A stretch of DNA of 64,000 nucleotides, taken from positions 930,001-994,000 of the forward strand of contig CAWVNO010002529.1 in assembly GCA_963930645.1 (NCBI GenBank), written 5' to 3'. Both the position numbers and the translations under genes were made by a program. The notes below the pieces were generated by a model. It was given only the letters and a program-made list of their open reading frames with translations. It made no database searches and was not told the DNA's origin. This stretch comes from Salticus scenicus (lineage: Eukaryota; Arthropoda; Arachnida; Araneae; Salticidae). This document shows, in pieces, positions 23,933 to 35,348 of this stretch (positions are counted from its first letter, which is position 1; each line of letters opens with the position of its first letter).

Positions 23933-24766
23933 ATAGCGGCATGATCTGTTGTCCAATAAACACCCAAACTGAAGTGACCGGGTAAGGTGCTGCTGAAAGG
24001 TATGCGGAAAGCTCGCTCTCAATATTTCACTCCCAAATGAATAGGAAGACGGTTTTCTATTGAATAAATTTTTAAGTGTATAATAAATTTATTTAGATGA
24101 GTAATCGTTTTTACACGTGTATAAATTGAAATGATAAAATACACGCAACACAGTACTTTACAAATTAAAATCTCAAGTCAAAAGGTTTAATTTAAAAGTT
24201 TACAATATAAAAATATAAAAACATGATCGAGTTGCATCCTAGCATTATTGCTCATGGACTTCTTCAGGCCTAGTTACTAGACGTAACGAGTGTACTAACG
24301 TGTGAAGTACTGTGTTGTGTGTATTTTATCATTTCAATAAATCTATTTCTTTATATTATATTATATATATATTAAATTTAAAATAAATAAAAATTATTTT
24401 TTATTAATAAATAAATAAAAGATTTCTCTTAATTATTTATTCATTAATAAATAAGCAAATAAGATTAGAGAGCTACAATACTTTTTCCAAATATATCGAC
24501 TCATTTTTATCAAAATTGTAATATTTATTTTAAAAAATAAAGTAAATTCATTAAAAAATTTTAAGAAGATTATTAATACTGCTTTAACAATTTATTTTTT
24601 ATAGCTCATTAAATATATTTATTGTTTATCTAAATTTTTAAGCTTTATATATATATTTATATATTTATTTATTGTATATATGATTATTTGAATAATAATT
24701 ACTGTCACTGTTCTTTAAGAATAAATAAATAAGAAGAAAATACATTTAAAATAAATCTCCGATTTT
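23933..24766. other. AT-rich DNA with a hairpin
   Basis: It holds the inverted repeat at 24124-24340 and long A/T-rich arrays. No gene was recognised. Confidence 0.45.
24124..24340. repeat. Hairpin-forming inverted repeat, ~35-bp arms
   Basis: The left arm (24124-24158) begins ATTGAAATGATAAAATACAC and continues to AGTACTT. The right arm (24305-24340) is its inverse with about one mismatch. The spacer is near 145 bp. It may be the two ends of a small foldback element; no TA or other duplication was convincing. Confidence 0.6.
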
Positions 24767-25013
24767 TTATTTGGGGCATTGTATTATGATATGCTTCCCA
24801 TCTATTGCCACAACACAGTTTGGGAAGTTCCATTTTCCATAAAAAGCTTCAGACGAATGTTTCAGAATTTGCTCATTCGGCTCTGGCATGTACAGAGGTT
24901 GGAGATTTTTCCATAATGCAGAGCATACTTCTTTTACAATATTTCTGACTGTGCATTTTCCCAGTCTGAAACTCGATGCTATGTCTTTAAATGAGTTTCC
25001 TGTTGTCAGATAC
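24767..25013 (-). pseudogene. PIF/Harbinger transposase exon fragment
   Basis: The minus-strand frame begins right after a splice-acceptor-like TTTCTTTCAG (25014-25023) and reads YLTTGNSFKDIASSFRLGK, then TVRNIVKEVCSALW, then WNFPNCVVAIDGKH. The last motif carries the first catalytic Asp of DDE_4 Harbinger transposases. A TAA at 24767-24769 ends it abruptly, with no splice donor, so the remaining catalytic part is lost. The upstream exon, which should lie at higher coordinates, was not found. Related plus-strand MADF and BESS exons lie next door. Confidence 0.8.
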
Positions 25014-25052
25014 CTGAAAGAAATGTATATGTATATTTATTTATTATTCTAG

Positions 25053-25208
25053 AAAACATTGCTCGAAAGTAATGGAAGTACCTGAGAGATTATTTCAGGA
25101 GAGTTCTAGCCGAGGAGCAAACCAAAACAGGGCAAGTTGCCACTTCAAAATCAACCTGGCAGTATAAAGACCAGATGGAATTCTTAGAGACACCATGTCC
25201 TACTCAAA
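25053..25208 (+). pseudogene. MADF-domain exon (Harbinger accessory protein), one stop
   Basis: The exon is bordered by an acceptor (TTATTATTCTAG, ending 25052) and a donor (CAAA|GTAAGA at 25208/25209). The frame reads WKYLRDYFRRVLAEEQTKTG, the core of a MADF Myb/SANT-like DNA-binding domain. A TAA codon falls just before the Trp, where a Lys is usual. In PIF/Harbinger elements such a protein helps transposase recognise the element ends. The next exon is probably 26874-27347. The N-terminal exon was not located. Confidence 0.7.
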
Positions 25209-25960
25209 GTAAGATCAGTGTCTTTGATTTATTAACATAACAATACAAGGGTAGTGTAAAGAGCAGGAATTTTAAAGTACATCATGCATAAACTAAAATA
25301 TTTAATACATGTTGAGATACAGACTTCTTCAAAATCGTAATTATTCAATAATAGCAGATCCTCCTGTAACCGACAAACACTCACATAAAAGTGCCCGGGG
25401 ATAATGTCTTGCATACTGTGGGAACCTGGACCAATGCAGAGCAGATGGGGAAATCGAAGCTGTAGGCATCGGTTACCAGAAACAAGATTTGAAGTTAATT
25501 CAGATTCTTTTATACATATATAAAATAATCTTTCTAAAAAAAAAAAAAAAACATTCCTTTTTATTTATTTATGTATTTATTTATTTTATTTTTGAAAAAT
25601 TCATTTTAATATAGCAATCAGCGAAGACTGCTATGAAAATAAAGAGAAATATTCTTTTTTGTGACTGTCTGCACTGTGGTTGCTCACACTAACGATGACG
25701 GATCTGCAAAAATTCGCAGATGTGTAGCGGGACTTATGAGATTTTTTTTTTTTTTTAACTGAATATTTTTTTGTTATTTATACTAACTTATTTATTTATT
25801 TTTATTTATTTATTTATTTTTCGATTTTATCCTTCGACTTCTTTGTTTCATTTTGCTATAATTTATTATTTCATTTCAATCATCAGCGTATATTATGGCT
25901 ATTATACTACTAATTGTTTATTTATTTAATTCATTCATTTAAAGGTAAAAACTTTCTTTA

Positions 25961-26008
<48 letters not shown>

Positions 26009-26873
26009 CGGAAATCAAATAGTAATACAATAGAAAAAAACAAACACACACATACATACATATATGTAAATAATAACAATTATGTTTAACTTCTATATTG
26101 TGACATTTTATTATCATTATTATTTATTTACTCGGTTAAGCACTCTAGAAAGAAAATTTATTTAATTATTGGAAAAATATATATATAATATAGTATTAAT
26201 GAGTAAACCTATTTAAAGTTTAAATAAAATTAATTTAATTTTTAAGTTTGAAGAAAGAAACTTCTGTATTATTGCCTTGTCCGTGGCCTAAAAGTTGAAA
26301 AAAACCGCAACTTATCATATTAGAAAAGTGCATGCAAGTGGAAAGCAATTTTAAATAGTTTAAATGTATTCATAATTTCGATCTATGCTGTACAAAATAG
26401 TATTGAAACTGAATATTTAAAAAAAAAAAAAAAATGTATGTATATATATATATATAAATATATATATATATACACACCAGAGAGAATGTCTGACTGTTTC
26501 ACCCTAAAAAGAGACCACGTAAAATATTAATTTAAAGAATAACTGAAAAAAAAAAAAATTACCAAGATTCGAGCTGTCCTTATAATTGTGAACACTTGAA
26601 AAATCAACTTTTTGTCCGTATTTACAGTTTTTTAAGATAGAAAAACGATAAAACTTTTTAAATATAGTCTATTAATGAAATTCAAATTAATAAAAAATAT
26701 ATCTGTTTAAATAATAGTTTTCAGCGTTTAGTTATTATAGAAAAACGGGTATCCTTATAATTATGAGAACCAGTGTAATAGCTAAAATATATTTTATCTG
26801 TTTGTTAACATAGCATTAAAGACACTGTACAATTTTTTCAATTCATTGTAACATATTTCACTTCTTTTTTTAG
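25209..26873. other. Putative intron / AT-rich spacer
   Basis: It lies between the MADF and BESS exons. It holds long A/T runs, (TTTA)n, and TA-rich microsatellites (25962-25978, 26439-26471). The small minus-strand frame at 25232-25414 is not recognised. Confidence 0.4.
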
Positions 26874-27347
26874 AACTGATTCCAACATTCAATTGGAGGA
26901 GATGTCGGACGATGACGAAATAATTACAAATAAAAGGAAAAGGTCTTCCTATGAATCAGATATAAGTAAACAAAAAGACTGCTGTGCGAGTACCTGAGAA
27001 AGAAAAATGAAGCAAATATTGAAAAGAGTGACATTATAAAAAAAAATTTCGTGCATGCAGAAAGCACCTTTTGCACTCTGTCAGAAAGAAGACAATTCCA
27101 AGCGAAAAAAGAAATATTGAATATCCTCATCAGATATGAAGAAGAAGAAATTAATGAAAACGAACAGAATAGGATGTGTACATCTACACCAGTCAGTTCA
27201 CTACCACCACCTGTAAATCCAAATCCATTCTTACCAGTAAATATAAGTGCACCTGCACCTGTAAATCCTTATACATTTTTTCACAAAAGTTTCAATGGCC
27301 ATATTTTTCCAAGTACATCTAATAATTCAAATAGATTTAGCTTTTAA
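26874..27347 (+). pseudogene. BESS-motif exon of the MADF-BESS protein
   Basis: It starts after a strong acceptor (CTTCTTTTTTTAG, ending 26873). The first frame reads EEMSDDDEIITNKRKRS, an acidic/basic linker. After a frame change near 26995 the second frame reads HAESTFCTLSERRQFQAKK, the BESS-type interaction motif, and then a Pro/Asn-rich tail. The stop TAA at 27345-27347 is followed by AATAAA at about 27353. The BESS motif mediates protein-protein contacts. Order and borders support pairing with the MADF exon; this is inference. Confidence 0.65.
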
Positions 27348-27378
27348 AGATTAATAAAGATTTTATCAAAGCTTTATG

Positions 27379-27414
<36 letters not shown>

Positions 27415-27689
27415 CCTTATTTATATATATATACATATAAGAATATTTAATACAAATAAATTATGTATTTATTATGTTCAGTACTGGTTCAAGAATAATT
27501 TTACAACAAAATATCGAAAAATTTACGAAGTACCTCCCCAACATATTTTTCACAAAAAGCAGAAAAGCAATGTACCTACTTGGAAAAAATAGCAATCTCC
27601 AAGCGCTTCTTGACATGCTTTATTTTATTTATTTATTTTTTTTTATAACAATATTTCCAATACATTGTTAATGAACCTCACCGACTGTT
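27348..27689. other. Non-coding spacer with T-run
   Basis: It holds a polyadenylation signal near 27353, a long T-run at about 27381-27414 and a TA-rich microsatellite. No gene. Confidence 0.45.
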
Positions 27690-28083
27690 ATTCTCACCAA
27701 CTGCCCTTGCCTTCGTCATCTGTATCGACATTATTTTAATTCATCTTCACCCAATCTGACAAGTCTTTTAAGGTGCAAATCCTCATTATCACTTGACAAA
27801 TTTTTTGAAGGAGGCTAGATTTTAATTTGACATCTGATTTTATTGTTTACAATGTTCATCCTATTTTAGTTTTACATCTGTTTTTTATTGTATACACTGC
27901 TTTTGTTATTTTTGATTTTATCTTGTATGTATTTTGGTTTCTTATTTTTACTGTGTTTTTTTAATGACAATCTGGATAAGTGAACCCATCCAGAAGCTGT
28001 TTTTTATCTTTTTACATTTTTGTGTGGCGCAGCATGTCCAAATATGGACCTTGCGCCAATAAAAGTTAATCAACCAACCAACC
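27690..28083 (+). mobile_element. 5'-truncated LINE copy, last ~390 bp
   Basis: The end of ORF2 is recognisable by comparison with 59730-60190 (ACTGCCCTTGCCTTCGTCAT onward), followed by the same 3' untranslated region. The terminal hairpin (GTGTGGCGCAGCATGTCC, loop, GGACCTTGCGCC) and the tail CAACCAACCAACCA at 28070-28083 are kept. The frame is broken. It is a dead copy made by truncated reverse transcription. Confidence 0.85.
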
Positions 28084-28237
28084 ATGCCCTATCCTTTTTT
28101 TTCTTTGTAAATTTATTAAAAAATATATAAAAACCGTATAACAGGATGAAACCCACATTAACATGATGTGATAATCCCAAACAGAAATGCGATATCTAAA
28201 TTGATCCCTGTTTAAAAGACAGTTGTGGTAATATTAA

Positions 28238-28453
28238 CCCGTTAGTAGTCGCTATAGACAGCGCCACCTATTACAGATTGCGCACTTTTTATTTAACTGT
28301 CACCAATAATTTTAAGAAGTGATGTGATCGATGTTCCTTCGGTTTATATATATCAAATGCTACTTCTAAAATTTTTTGGTGGCTATTTAATAAAAAAATC
28401 TGGCAACACTGAAGGATGGGCGGCAAATCGACCAACTAGCGACTACTAACGGG
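28238..28453. mobile_element. piggyBac-like MITE (216 bp)
   Basis: It is flanked by TTAA (28234-28237 and 28454-28457). Termini are CCCGTTAGTAGTCGC and its exact inverse GCGACTACTAACGGG. TTAA duplication with a CCC start is characteristic of piggyBac. Non-coding. Confidence 0.85.
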
Positions 28454-28457
28454 TTAA

Positions 28458-29518
28458 AAATACCATGGTAACTGGCATAGAATAAAATTGAAATTTTTTT
28501 TATTTAGTTATTTTTAAATGGCTATGAAATAATGAAAGTAGCTCTCTATATAAAATGTTTATGTATTTAATATTATTTTTATTAATTTTCATCTTAAAAA
28601 AAAAAAAAAAACATGATTTTATTTTTGTTAATTTTATTACAATTAGAGACAGTTTTATACATAAATACATGTTTATTTAATTATTTTTCTTAAGGTGATT
28701 TTTTTGTTAAATGAGTAACAATGCCTGCTTGAAAAAAACCCCTCTTAAATTAGATTTTTTATTAATGTAATACACAATTTTCTCGTCCGATTTAAAAAAA
28801 AAAAAAAAAAAAAAGGGGGGGGGGAATTTTTTTATTAAATATATTAAGTTCACTTATTTTCTTTTCGAATGTCCATTTTATTATAGTTGATTATTGTAAA
28901 GATACCGTTTCTTGACCTCTAAATATTTCTTACTTTTTTGTCTTAGTACTTTAAGTTTTTCAATTAAAAGTTAACCTTTTATTTTGTGCAATGTCATTAG
29001 TTGATGTTAGTGATAAACTATCGTTTTTCAAAATTGTTTATGGCAATGGCGATAACATTAAGTCCTCAGTTGACATTTTATCACCCACTCAATTCCCTTT
29101 ACCCTACTCTTAAAAAAGAATATTTAACAGATATAAATTTTATTTCACTGCAAATTATTATTTTATTCATTTTATTTAATTACAGTAAAAAAAAAAAAAA
29201 AAAGGCAATCCAACATGCAATTTTTTATTTAATTAATAAACTTTTAATATCCCTTTTCCAAAGTAACACACATTTAATAGTTCTCTAATATATGCTCTTA
29301 CAGAATCTACATTCAAAACACAGTGAAAATAAATATCAGCCAAAAGCGAAAGTTCAAATAAGATATCTCCAATGGGGCAGAATAATTTTTCATTATCGCA
29401 CGCTGGAAAATTACTCAGTCAAGGTCATTGAGAAATTTGTCTCCTCTCTCTTCTTCTCCCCCCAGAGCAGTTATATTAAGGCTGGACATCAGTAAACAAA
29501 AATTTCGCGTTCGCTTTT
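28458..29518. other. AT-rich non-coding DNA
   Basis: It holds an A-run followed by a G-run at 28796-28823 and no recognisable gene. TTAAGGCTGGACATCAGTAAA at about 29475 resembles sequence near 14680, suggesting a minor shared repeat. Confidence 0.4.
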
Positions 29519-31062
29519 CGAGGGTTGGTTGGTTGGTTGGTTGCTGTTTAGTGGCGCAAGGTCCACAATGGGACCATACTGCGCAAAACAAAAGTATAAA
29601 AATAAAGACTAGCTTCTGGATGGGTTACCCATCCAGATGGTCAGTAAACAACACAATAAAAGTTAAAACAATAGGTAAAATAATGAAATATAAAAAGACA
29701 TTTAAAAAAATAAAAGAGAACAGTGTATATAGTGTATAAAATAAAATGATGTAAAAAGTTATGTACAGTGTATATGATAAAAACAGAAGTAAAATTATAT
29801 GAACAGTGTGTATAATAAAAAGATGAACAGTGTAAAATATAAAATCACAGTGTATATATTAAAAAGATGAACAGTGTAAAATATAAAATCATATGTAGTG
29901 ATAAAATCCAGCATCTTTTAAAAAATTTGTCAAATGATGATGTGGGTTGATACCTAAAAGGTTTGTCAGACACGGTGATGATGCATTAAAATATATCCTA
30001 TATAAATGTCTAAGGCAAGGGCAATCTGTGAGTACATGGCGAATGATGGTCAATATATCATAGTGGCAGTTGGGACAAGTAGGCTGCTGCTGCCTAAGTA
30101 GTAAGTATTTATGAGTAAGTCTGGAATGGCCAATTCTCAGACGAGTTACAATAACATCATACTTTCTAGGACTGAGGGTAGGCCAAATGGCAATCTGAGG
30201 TTTAATTTCTTTTAATTTGTTATTGTTTTGAGTGTTCCATTCCCTTTGCCATATATTTCTGAGAAGGTTTCTAAGTGTATGCTTAACGTCATCATAAGGA
30301 ACAGGGCTGTTTAAGAAAATTGATGCCTGCCTTGCGGCTTTGTCTGCTGCTTCATTGCCTTTGATGCCAACATGGCCAGGCACCCAAGAGAATAAAATGT
30401 CAAATCCCTTTTTCTTAAGGTCGTTATAAGTTTTCAGAATCGTGATAAAAGATGGGTTGCAAGAAATAGATGAAAGTGAGTCGAGAACACTCTTCGAGTC
30501 TGTGTAAATTATGAAATTTCTACTTTGATGAGATGAAATAATGTTAAGAGCAACCTGAACGGCAAAAAACTCTGCAGAGAAGATGGAGAACGAGTTAGGG
30601 AGTTGATAGCTATAAGTGGTGTTACCAATGACAACACCACAGCCGACTTTATTACTAGTCTTGGAGCTGTCAGTAAATATTTCGACATAGTTCTTATAAT
30701 GAGAGCGATGAGAGGTGTAAAGGGCATGAAAAATAGAAGCATCTGTATTAGATTTGTCAAATCCATTAAACGGATTAAGACAAGAAATGACCTGGAAGTT
30801 CCAAGGTGTCATGTTTATAAGAGATCGAGAACGGACTTTGATATGAATATGAGAGGTGCCAGCAAGAAAGTTCTTAATTCTAACAGCAAAATGAGGGATG
30901 CAAGATGGGCGATTCACATAAAGATTATGATCGTTACTATTTAAATGAGAATGAAGTGGATGATTAGGGTGAGAAAGGATGCGATAGTACAATTCAAGTG
31001 AAAGTCTTTGTCTAATATCAGTGAGAGAAGGGTCCACACAGTCAGCATATAAACTAAGTACA
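29519..31062 (-). mobile_element. 5'-truncated LINE copy (minus), ~1.54 kb
   Basis: It reads on the minus strand from a truncation at about 31062, inside the ORF2 region just after the reverse transcriptase, to the tail at 29519-29537 (TTGG repeats seen on the plus strand). The 3' hairpins are present: CTGGATGGG/CCCATCCAG at about 29616-29638 and GCGCAAGGTCC with its partner at about 29552-29586. Same family as the full-length copy at 54152-60201. Confidence 0.9.
29889..31037 (-). pseudogene. LINE ORF2 C-terminal fragment with RNase H, frame open
   Basis: 382 codons are open without a stop, beginning at a GTG inside CVDPSLTDI, so this is not a true start. The RNase H domain follows: IFTDSSKTSNKVGC (first Asp; the usual Gly is Ser), IFSAEFFAVQVAL (Glu), IIYTDSKSVLDSL (Asp) and GNEAADKAARQA (last Asp). 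The C-terminal CCHC-like knuckle CPNCHYDILT...HVLTDCPC is present. In an intact element RNase H removes the RNA template. Without the endonuclease and polymerase domains this copy is inert. Confidence 0.85.
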
Positions 31063-31071
31063 TTTAAACAT

Positions 31072-31163
31072 GATAATCTGCACTTAATTCACAGCTTTCT
31101 TAATATCTACGATGTATTTTCAATATATATTATTTGGGCCAACGGCAAGCACATATTAACGTA
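31072..31163 (+). repeat. Direct repeat, copy A (~92 bp)
   Basis: It begins GATAATCTGCACTTAATTCA and ends CATATTAACGTAG. A near-identical copy is at 31492-31584. Confidence 0.85.
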
Positions 31164-31299
31164 GCCCTCATCACATAACAGGCTAAAGTAAGCAGAGATA
31201 ACATTAAGACTTCAAAAAACTTCCAAAATCAAACTTCAAACATCAAGACTTCAAAATTTAGTCCTTATTGGAAAAACCAAGGTAGTTTCTATTGAATTG

Positions 31300-31470
31300 G
31301 CCTTCAATGTAAACTGGAAGTATAATTCCGTTTTCATGTCTACCAAGGCCATGATGGACATTCCAGCCCAAGTTTATCAGAGTAACGTAGCCATAGGTAT
31401 ACAGGAACCTCATTTGCTTTCTGCTGAGGCAGATCAGTAGATGTTAGGGTACAGCCAGGGCATAGATGAA
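31300..31470 (+). other. Possible non-LTR endonuclease-like fragment
   Basis: Between the two direct repeats the plus strand reads AIGIQEPHLLSAEADQ, reminiscent of the start of an APE-type endonuclease (a Q-E-P segment), and then a stop. It is too short to classify and differs from the QETHLR start of the LINE in this window. Treated as a weak trace of a second non-LTR family. Confidence 0.25.
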
Positions 31471-31491
31471 TCATCACTAGGAGCACTTCTT

Positions 31492-31584
31492 TGATAATCT
31501 GCACTTAATTCACAGCTTTCTTAATATCTACGACGTATTTTCATATATATTATTTGGGCCAACGGCAAGCACATCTTAACGTAG
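31492..31584 (+). repeat. Direct repeat, copy B (~93 bp)
   Basis: It matches 31072-31163 with a handful of differences, in the same orientation, ending CATCTTAACGTAG. The spacing between copies is about 420 bp. Confidence 0.85.
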
Positions 31585-32225
31585 GTGAGATGAGTCATGG
31601 TGAAGAGGCAGCAAAAAAAAAAAAAAACTTTTGCATGTTGTCAGTCAGAAAGCAATTCAGAATCTCTTCTTTTTAAATTTTTTTTTTCGTCTTCCTTCAA
31701 GTCTCTCATTATAATTTTTTTTTGAGGGGGCTTTCTTCTTGCATTTCTTTATTGGGTCTTCTTCTGATTGGACCTAGTTTTGGCCAATCTGCTTGCTTCT
31801 AGATTTCATCATGCATTTCTTAAGACCTGGCAGGGGCTTTTTTTGGCGGTTGCCTAAGGGGCTTAATGTGTGTGGTCCTTTTCAGAGTGTTCCAAGTAGC
31901 GTTAATCTGGCGTTATATTTCTGTCTGAAGTTTTTAAGAGGCAGTAAAACAGCTTTTGTAGTCTTTTATTATTATTTCTTTTTTTTAAATAATGCCCTTT
32001 TGTAATTTTATTATTTCATTTTTAACAAATGGCTGCTTCTGCCCAGCATTAAGAAATAATTTTACAAGTCTGTCTTGCATTCCAATTCCATTCAATTTTT
32101 TCTATAGACAATTTTTAATTAAACCTATTTTTCTATTTGAAACAGTAAACCCCGCCTATTTAGTTAATTTTTCCTTTTAGTGTTGTTCGTTTTAGATTTA
32201 AAAATTATCACCAGTAATCGATGAA
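31585..32225. other. Non-coding DNA
   Basis: A-, T- and mixed pyrimidine runs (31616-31627, 31676-31688); no gene recognised. Confidence 0.45.
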
Positions 32226-32233
32226 GTAAATAC

Positions 32234-35200
32234 AGGCCTCGCAGCGTTCCTAAAATTCCTTATGGTTTGAGATTTCCTAAAATTCCTAAAATTATAACTA
32301 AAATTTTATCATCATCCTAAAATTTTTGAACGAACGGAACATCCGCGCCTTGCGAGGTGGGGAGAAGTGAATCAGACTTTCCGTCTGTCGTACTGAAGCA
32401 GAGAGAAGGAAAAGGCAATGCGGCAGATGCAAGGTTTTGTTTTTGTTCGCTAATCGCTGCTTCTGAAATCAAAAGTGGATTTATTTCGAAGTGCGTTGTG
32501 GTAATTATGCTTCCTGCGCTTGCTCTCAGTGAACCGTTCTCATGTTCGTTGTTCTTGCGTATGGAGTTCACATGCTGTTCGAAATATTAATTGCATGGAT
32601 GATACAATGATATTTTAATTATTTTAATTGAACTTTTTTTTTTCTTTTGCGGCAATATGCCAAAAGGCAAAACCAAGTTCCAAGATAATTGGTTAATCAA
32701 AGAACTCGATGGTGTATCGTTAAAAGAATGGTGTACTGGTAATGATGCTGATAAATACGCAGCCCATTGTCTTCTGTGTAGTGAAACATTTGATATTTCA
32801 GATAGTGGATTTGCACAAGTGAAATCACATCACAGAGGAAAAAACATACGCTTCATTTTAATAATCGGTTTAAGAACCTGTCAATTGCTTATGCTTTAAA
32901 AAGAAATGATGCTCCTAAGGCAGATAGAAAACGCCAAGAACTTTCTCATGATTTGCTTATTGCGAGAGCTGAAGCACTTTGGGCTATGAAAGTAGCTAAA
33001 AGCAATATGTCTTTCCGATCGTGCACGGAAACAGTAGAACTCTTAAAATTAATGTTTCCAGACTCTCCCATTGCTAAAGATATGCAACTTGCAGAAAAAA
33101 AAAATTGCGTACGTTATATCTCATGGACTGGCGAAACAATTTGATGGAAATTTAAAAGATGATATTAAATCTTCAACATCAAAAATGAGTATTGCATTTG
33201 ATGAGACTACAAATGCCCAAATTAAGAAGCAGATGGATATGTATATAAAATACTGGTCTCCAGAAAAGAACAGGGTATCTACAAGGTATCTCACTTGTGT
33301 TTTTCTTGGTCATGCATCAGCTGATTTAATGTTAAAGGAACTGTTAGATGTACTTTCATCATTTAACATTTGCCTATCAAAAATTTTATCTTTATCAATG
33401 GATAGCCCAAATGTAAACAAATGTCTTTTGCGCAAATTTAAAGAAATGGTTAAAGATCAAACAGGCTGTGAAATTCTTGAGGCAGGTTTCTGCAATTTGC
33501 ATGTTGCTAGTAATGCGTTTAAACAGCTTAGAATTTGATTTTGATGAATTTGCTACTGATGTACATTATTTCATGAAAAACAGTGCTGCAAGAAGAGAAG
33601 ATTATAAGTCGATGGAAAATATAACAGCAGAAACAGCAAATTCTTTATTGCACCATGTTAGTAATAGGTGACTAACAGTAGGACCTGTTGCACAAAGACT
33701 TCTTGAACAGTGGCCAAATCTTTGTGAGTATTTTTTAAAATTTCTTCCTGCTCAAAAAGGAATTGAGAAGCAGCTGAGTAATTCTGAAAGGTATAAGAGA
33801 ATTTGCAAATGTTTAAAACATAATTTATCCCAATGCTATTTATCTTTCATTATATTTTCATATAACAATTTTGAAAAATTTTCATTGTGTTTTCAACAAG
33901 AACCTCCACAAATACACCTTCTCTATTCAGCTGTAAATGAGCTGATACGTAGTATAATGTCCCAATTTATTCAAGATTCTGTTATTATTGGAAAAAGTGG
34001 TAACTGTTTGAAAATTGTAGAATTGGAACCTAAAAATTCTTGGAAGCTTTCAAAAGATATAGAAATTGGCACAAAAACAAAGAGTCTGTTATTGAATGCC
34101 TCTGAAAATGAGAGAAAAAGTTTTCGCTTAAATGCAAGATCGGCTTTGATTGCTGCAATCAGATGTTAAAAGATCTAGAGGTACTGAGACCAATATGTAA
34201 ATTAGAGCAGCTTGTTACAGAAGGTCTTCATCAAATTACAAGAATTTGTGGTTACTTTAATTTTCCAGAAGATGTGACTGATAAAGTGAGAGACGAATGG
34301 AAGCTGTTAAATTTTGATAATTCAACCATTGAGAAATTATGTAAAATGGAACTGGAAAATGTCTACTCATGAATCACCGATGAGGATTGACTACTATTGG
34401 CGAGAAATTTTTAATTTAACTGATGAATTTGAAAGAAAGAAATATGCCAATTTAGCTCAATTAATCAAATGTGCTCTGGTTTTACCTCATGGTAATGCTA
34501 ACCCAGAAAGAGGGTTTTCTGTAAACAGTGCTCTTTTAGTGAAAGAAAAAACGTGCTTGAATGAAGATACAAGTAGATCTTTGAGGATTGTGAAAGACAC
34601 GATAAAACACCATTGTGGAATAGCAAATGTGCCTATTACTAGAGAATTGCTGTTTAGTGTTAAAAATGCACATAAAGTTTACAAAGAATATATGGATAAG
34701 ATGAAAGAAGAGGAGCTAAGAGAACAAAAAGAAAAGCTACAAAAAGAAAAAGAAGGCCAAGAAAAACAAGAAACAATAAAAAGAAAAGCTGATCTGGATG
34801 CTAAAATACAACAGAATGATGCAGAAATACATAAACTGAAAAAAGACAAAGAAAGTGCTTTGGCCTTAATTGAGGAGGGGACAAAAAGACTAAATAAGGC
34901 TGTATTAGCAAAAAATACTATTGAAATGAAAATTGCACAAAATTTAATATCTCAAGGATCTGAAGAACTGAAAACAATAGAAAATAAGCTAACTCTTGTA
35001 GAAACTGAAAAAGATAAATATGTTAAAAAAAAGGATAAAAAGTGTAAACAGTTTTATTGAAATTATAGTTTAAGAAATAATGTTTTTACATTTCAAGGTG
35101 CTTAAATCAAAATATTAAAAGTGGAAGTGATATAATTTTCTGTTGTGTGCAGTACTTTTTCTGTTTTCAAATACAATTACTTTTAACTAAGCAATATCGT

Positions 35201-35299
35201 CAAAAGTAAAAAAAAAAAGTTCCTAAAATTTTCCTAAAATTTTTCAAAAAATTCCTAAAATTCCTCCCTAAAATTTTGCGAGAGTTCACTATGAGGCCT
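32234..35299 (+). mobile_element. hAT-like element with 8-bp target duplication (3066 bp)
   Basis: The 8-bp direct repeat GTAAATAC lies at 32226-32233 and 35300-35307. Ends are AGGCCTCG and ATGAGGCCT, so only about 7 bp are inverted. An alternative reading is CAGGCCTC/GAGGCCTG with a 6-bp TAAATA repeat. Subterminal TTCCTAAAATT motifs are repeated many times at both ends in inverse orientation. It encloses a hAT-type transposase (32657-35060). Both ends and the duplication survive, so the whole insertion is defined. Confidence 0.85.
32657..35060 (+). pseudogene. hAT-superfamily transposase with C-terminal coiled coil, multiple frameshifts
   Basis: The ATG at 32657 opens MPKGKTKFQDNWLIKELDG, followed by a Cys/His finger (HCLLCSETFDI...VKSHH). 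Later pieces in shifting frames hold FDETTNAQIKKQMD (the first Asp region), MDSPNVNKCLLRKF (the second Asp), and a C-terminal VLPHGNANPERGFSVNSALL, the hAT dimerisation segment with the catalytic Glu of P-E-R-G. The last ~110 residues (about 34690-35050) are very rich in Lys, Glu and Gln and predict a long coiled coil, an extra tail beyond the usual hAT end. At least six frame changes or stops occur between 32880 and 34370. The protein would act on the element's ends in the nucleus. The subfamily is unnamed here. Confidence 0.75.
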
Positions 35300-35348
35300 G
35301 TAAATACCACTTGTGCACATTTTTGTCAACATAAAATAAGTGCGCATT

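Noticed and set aside
29428..29739. Plus-strand frame over a LINE end
   Set aside because: It is the reverse side of the minus LINE tail (TTGG repeats and hairpins), read in a chance frame.
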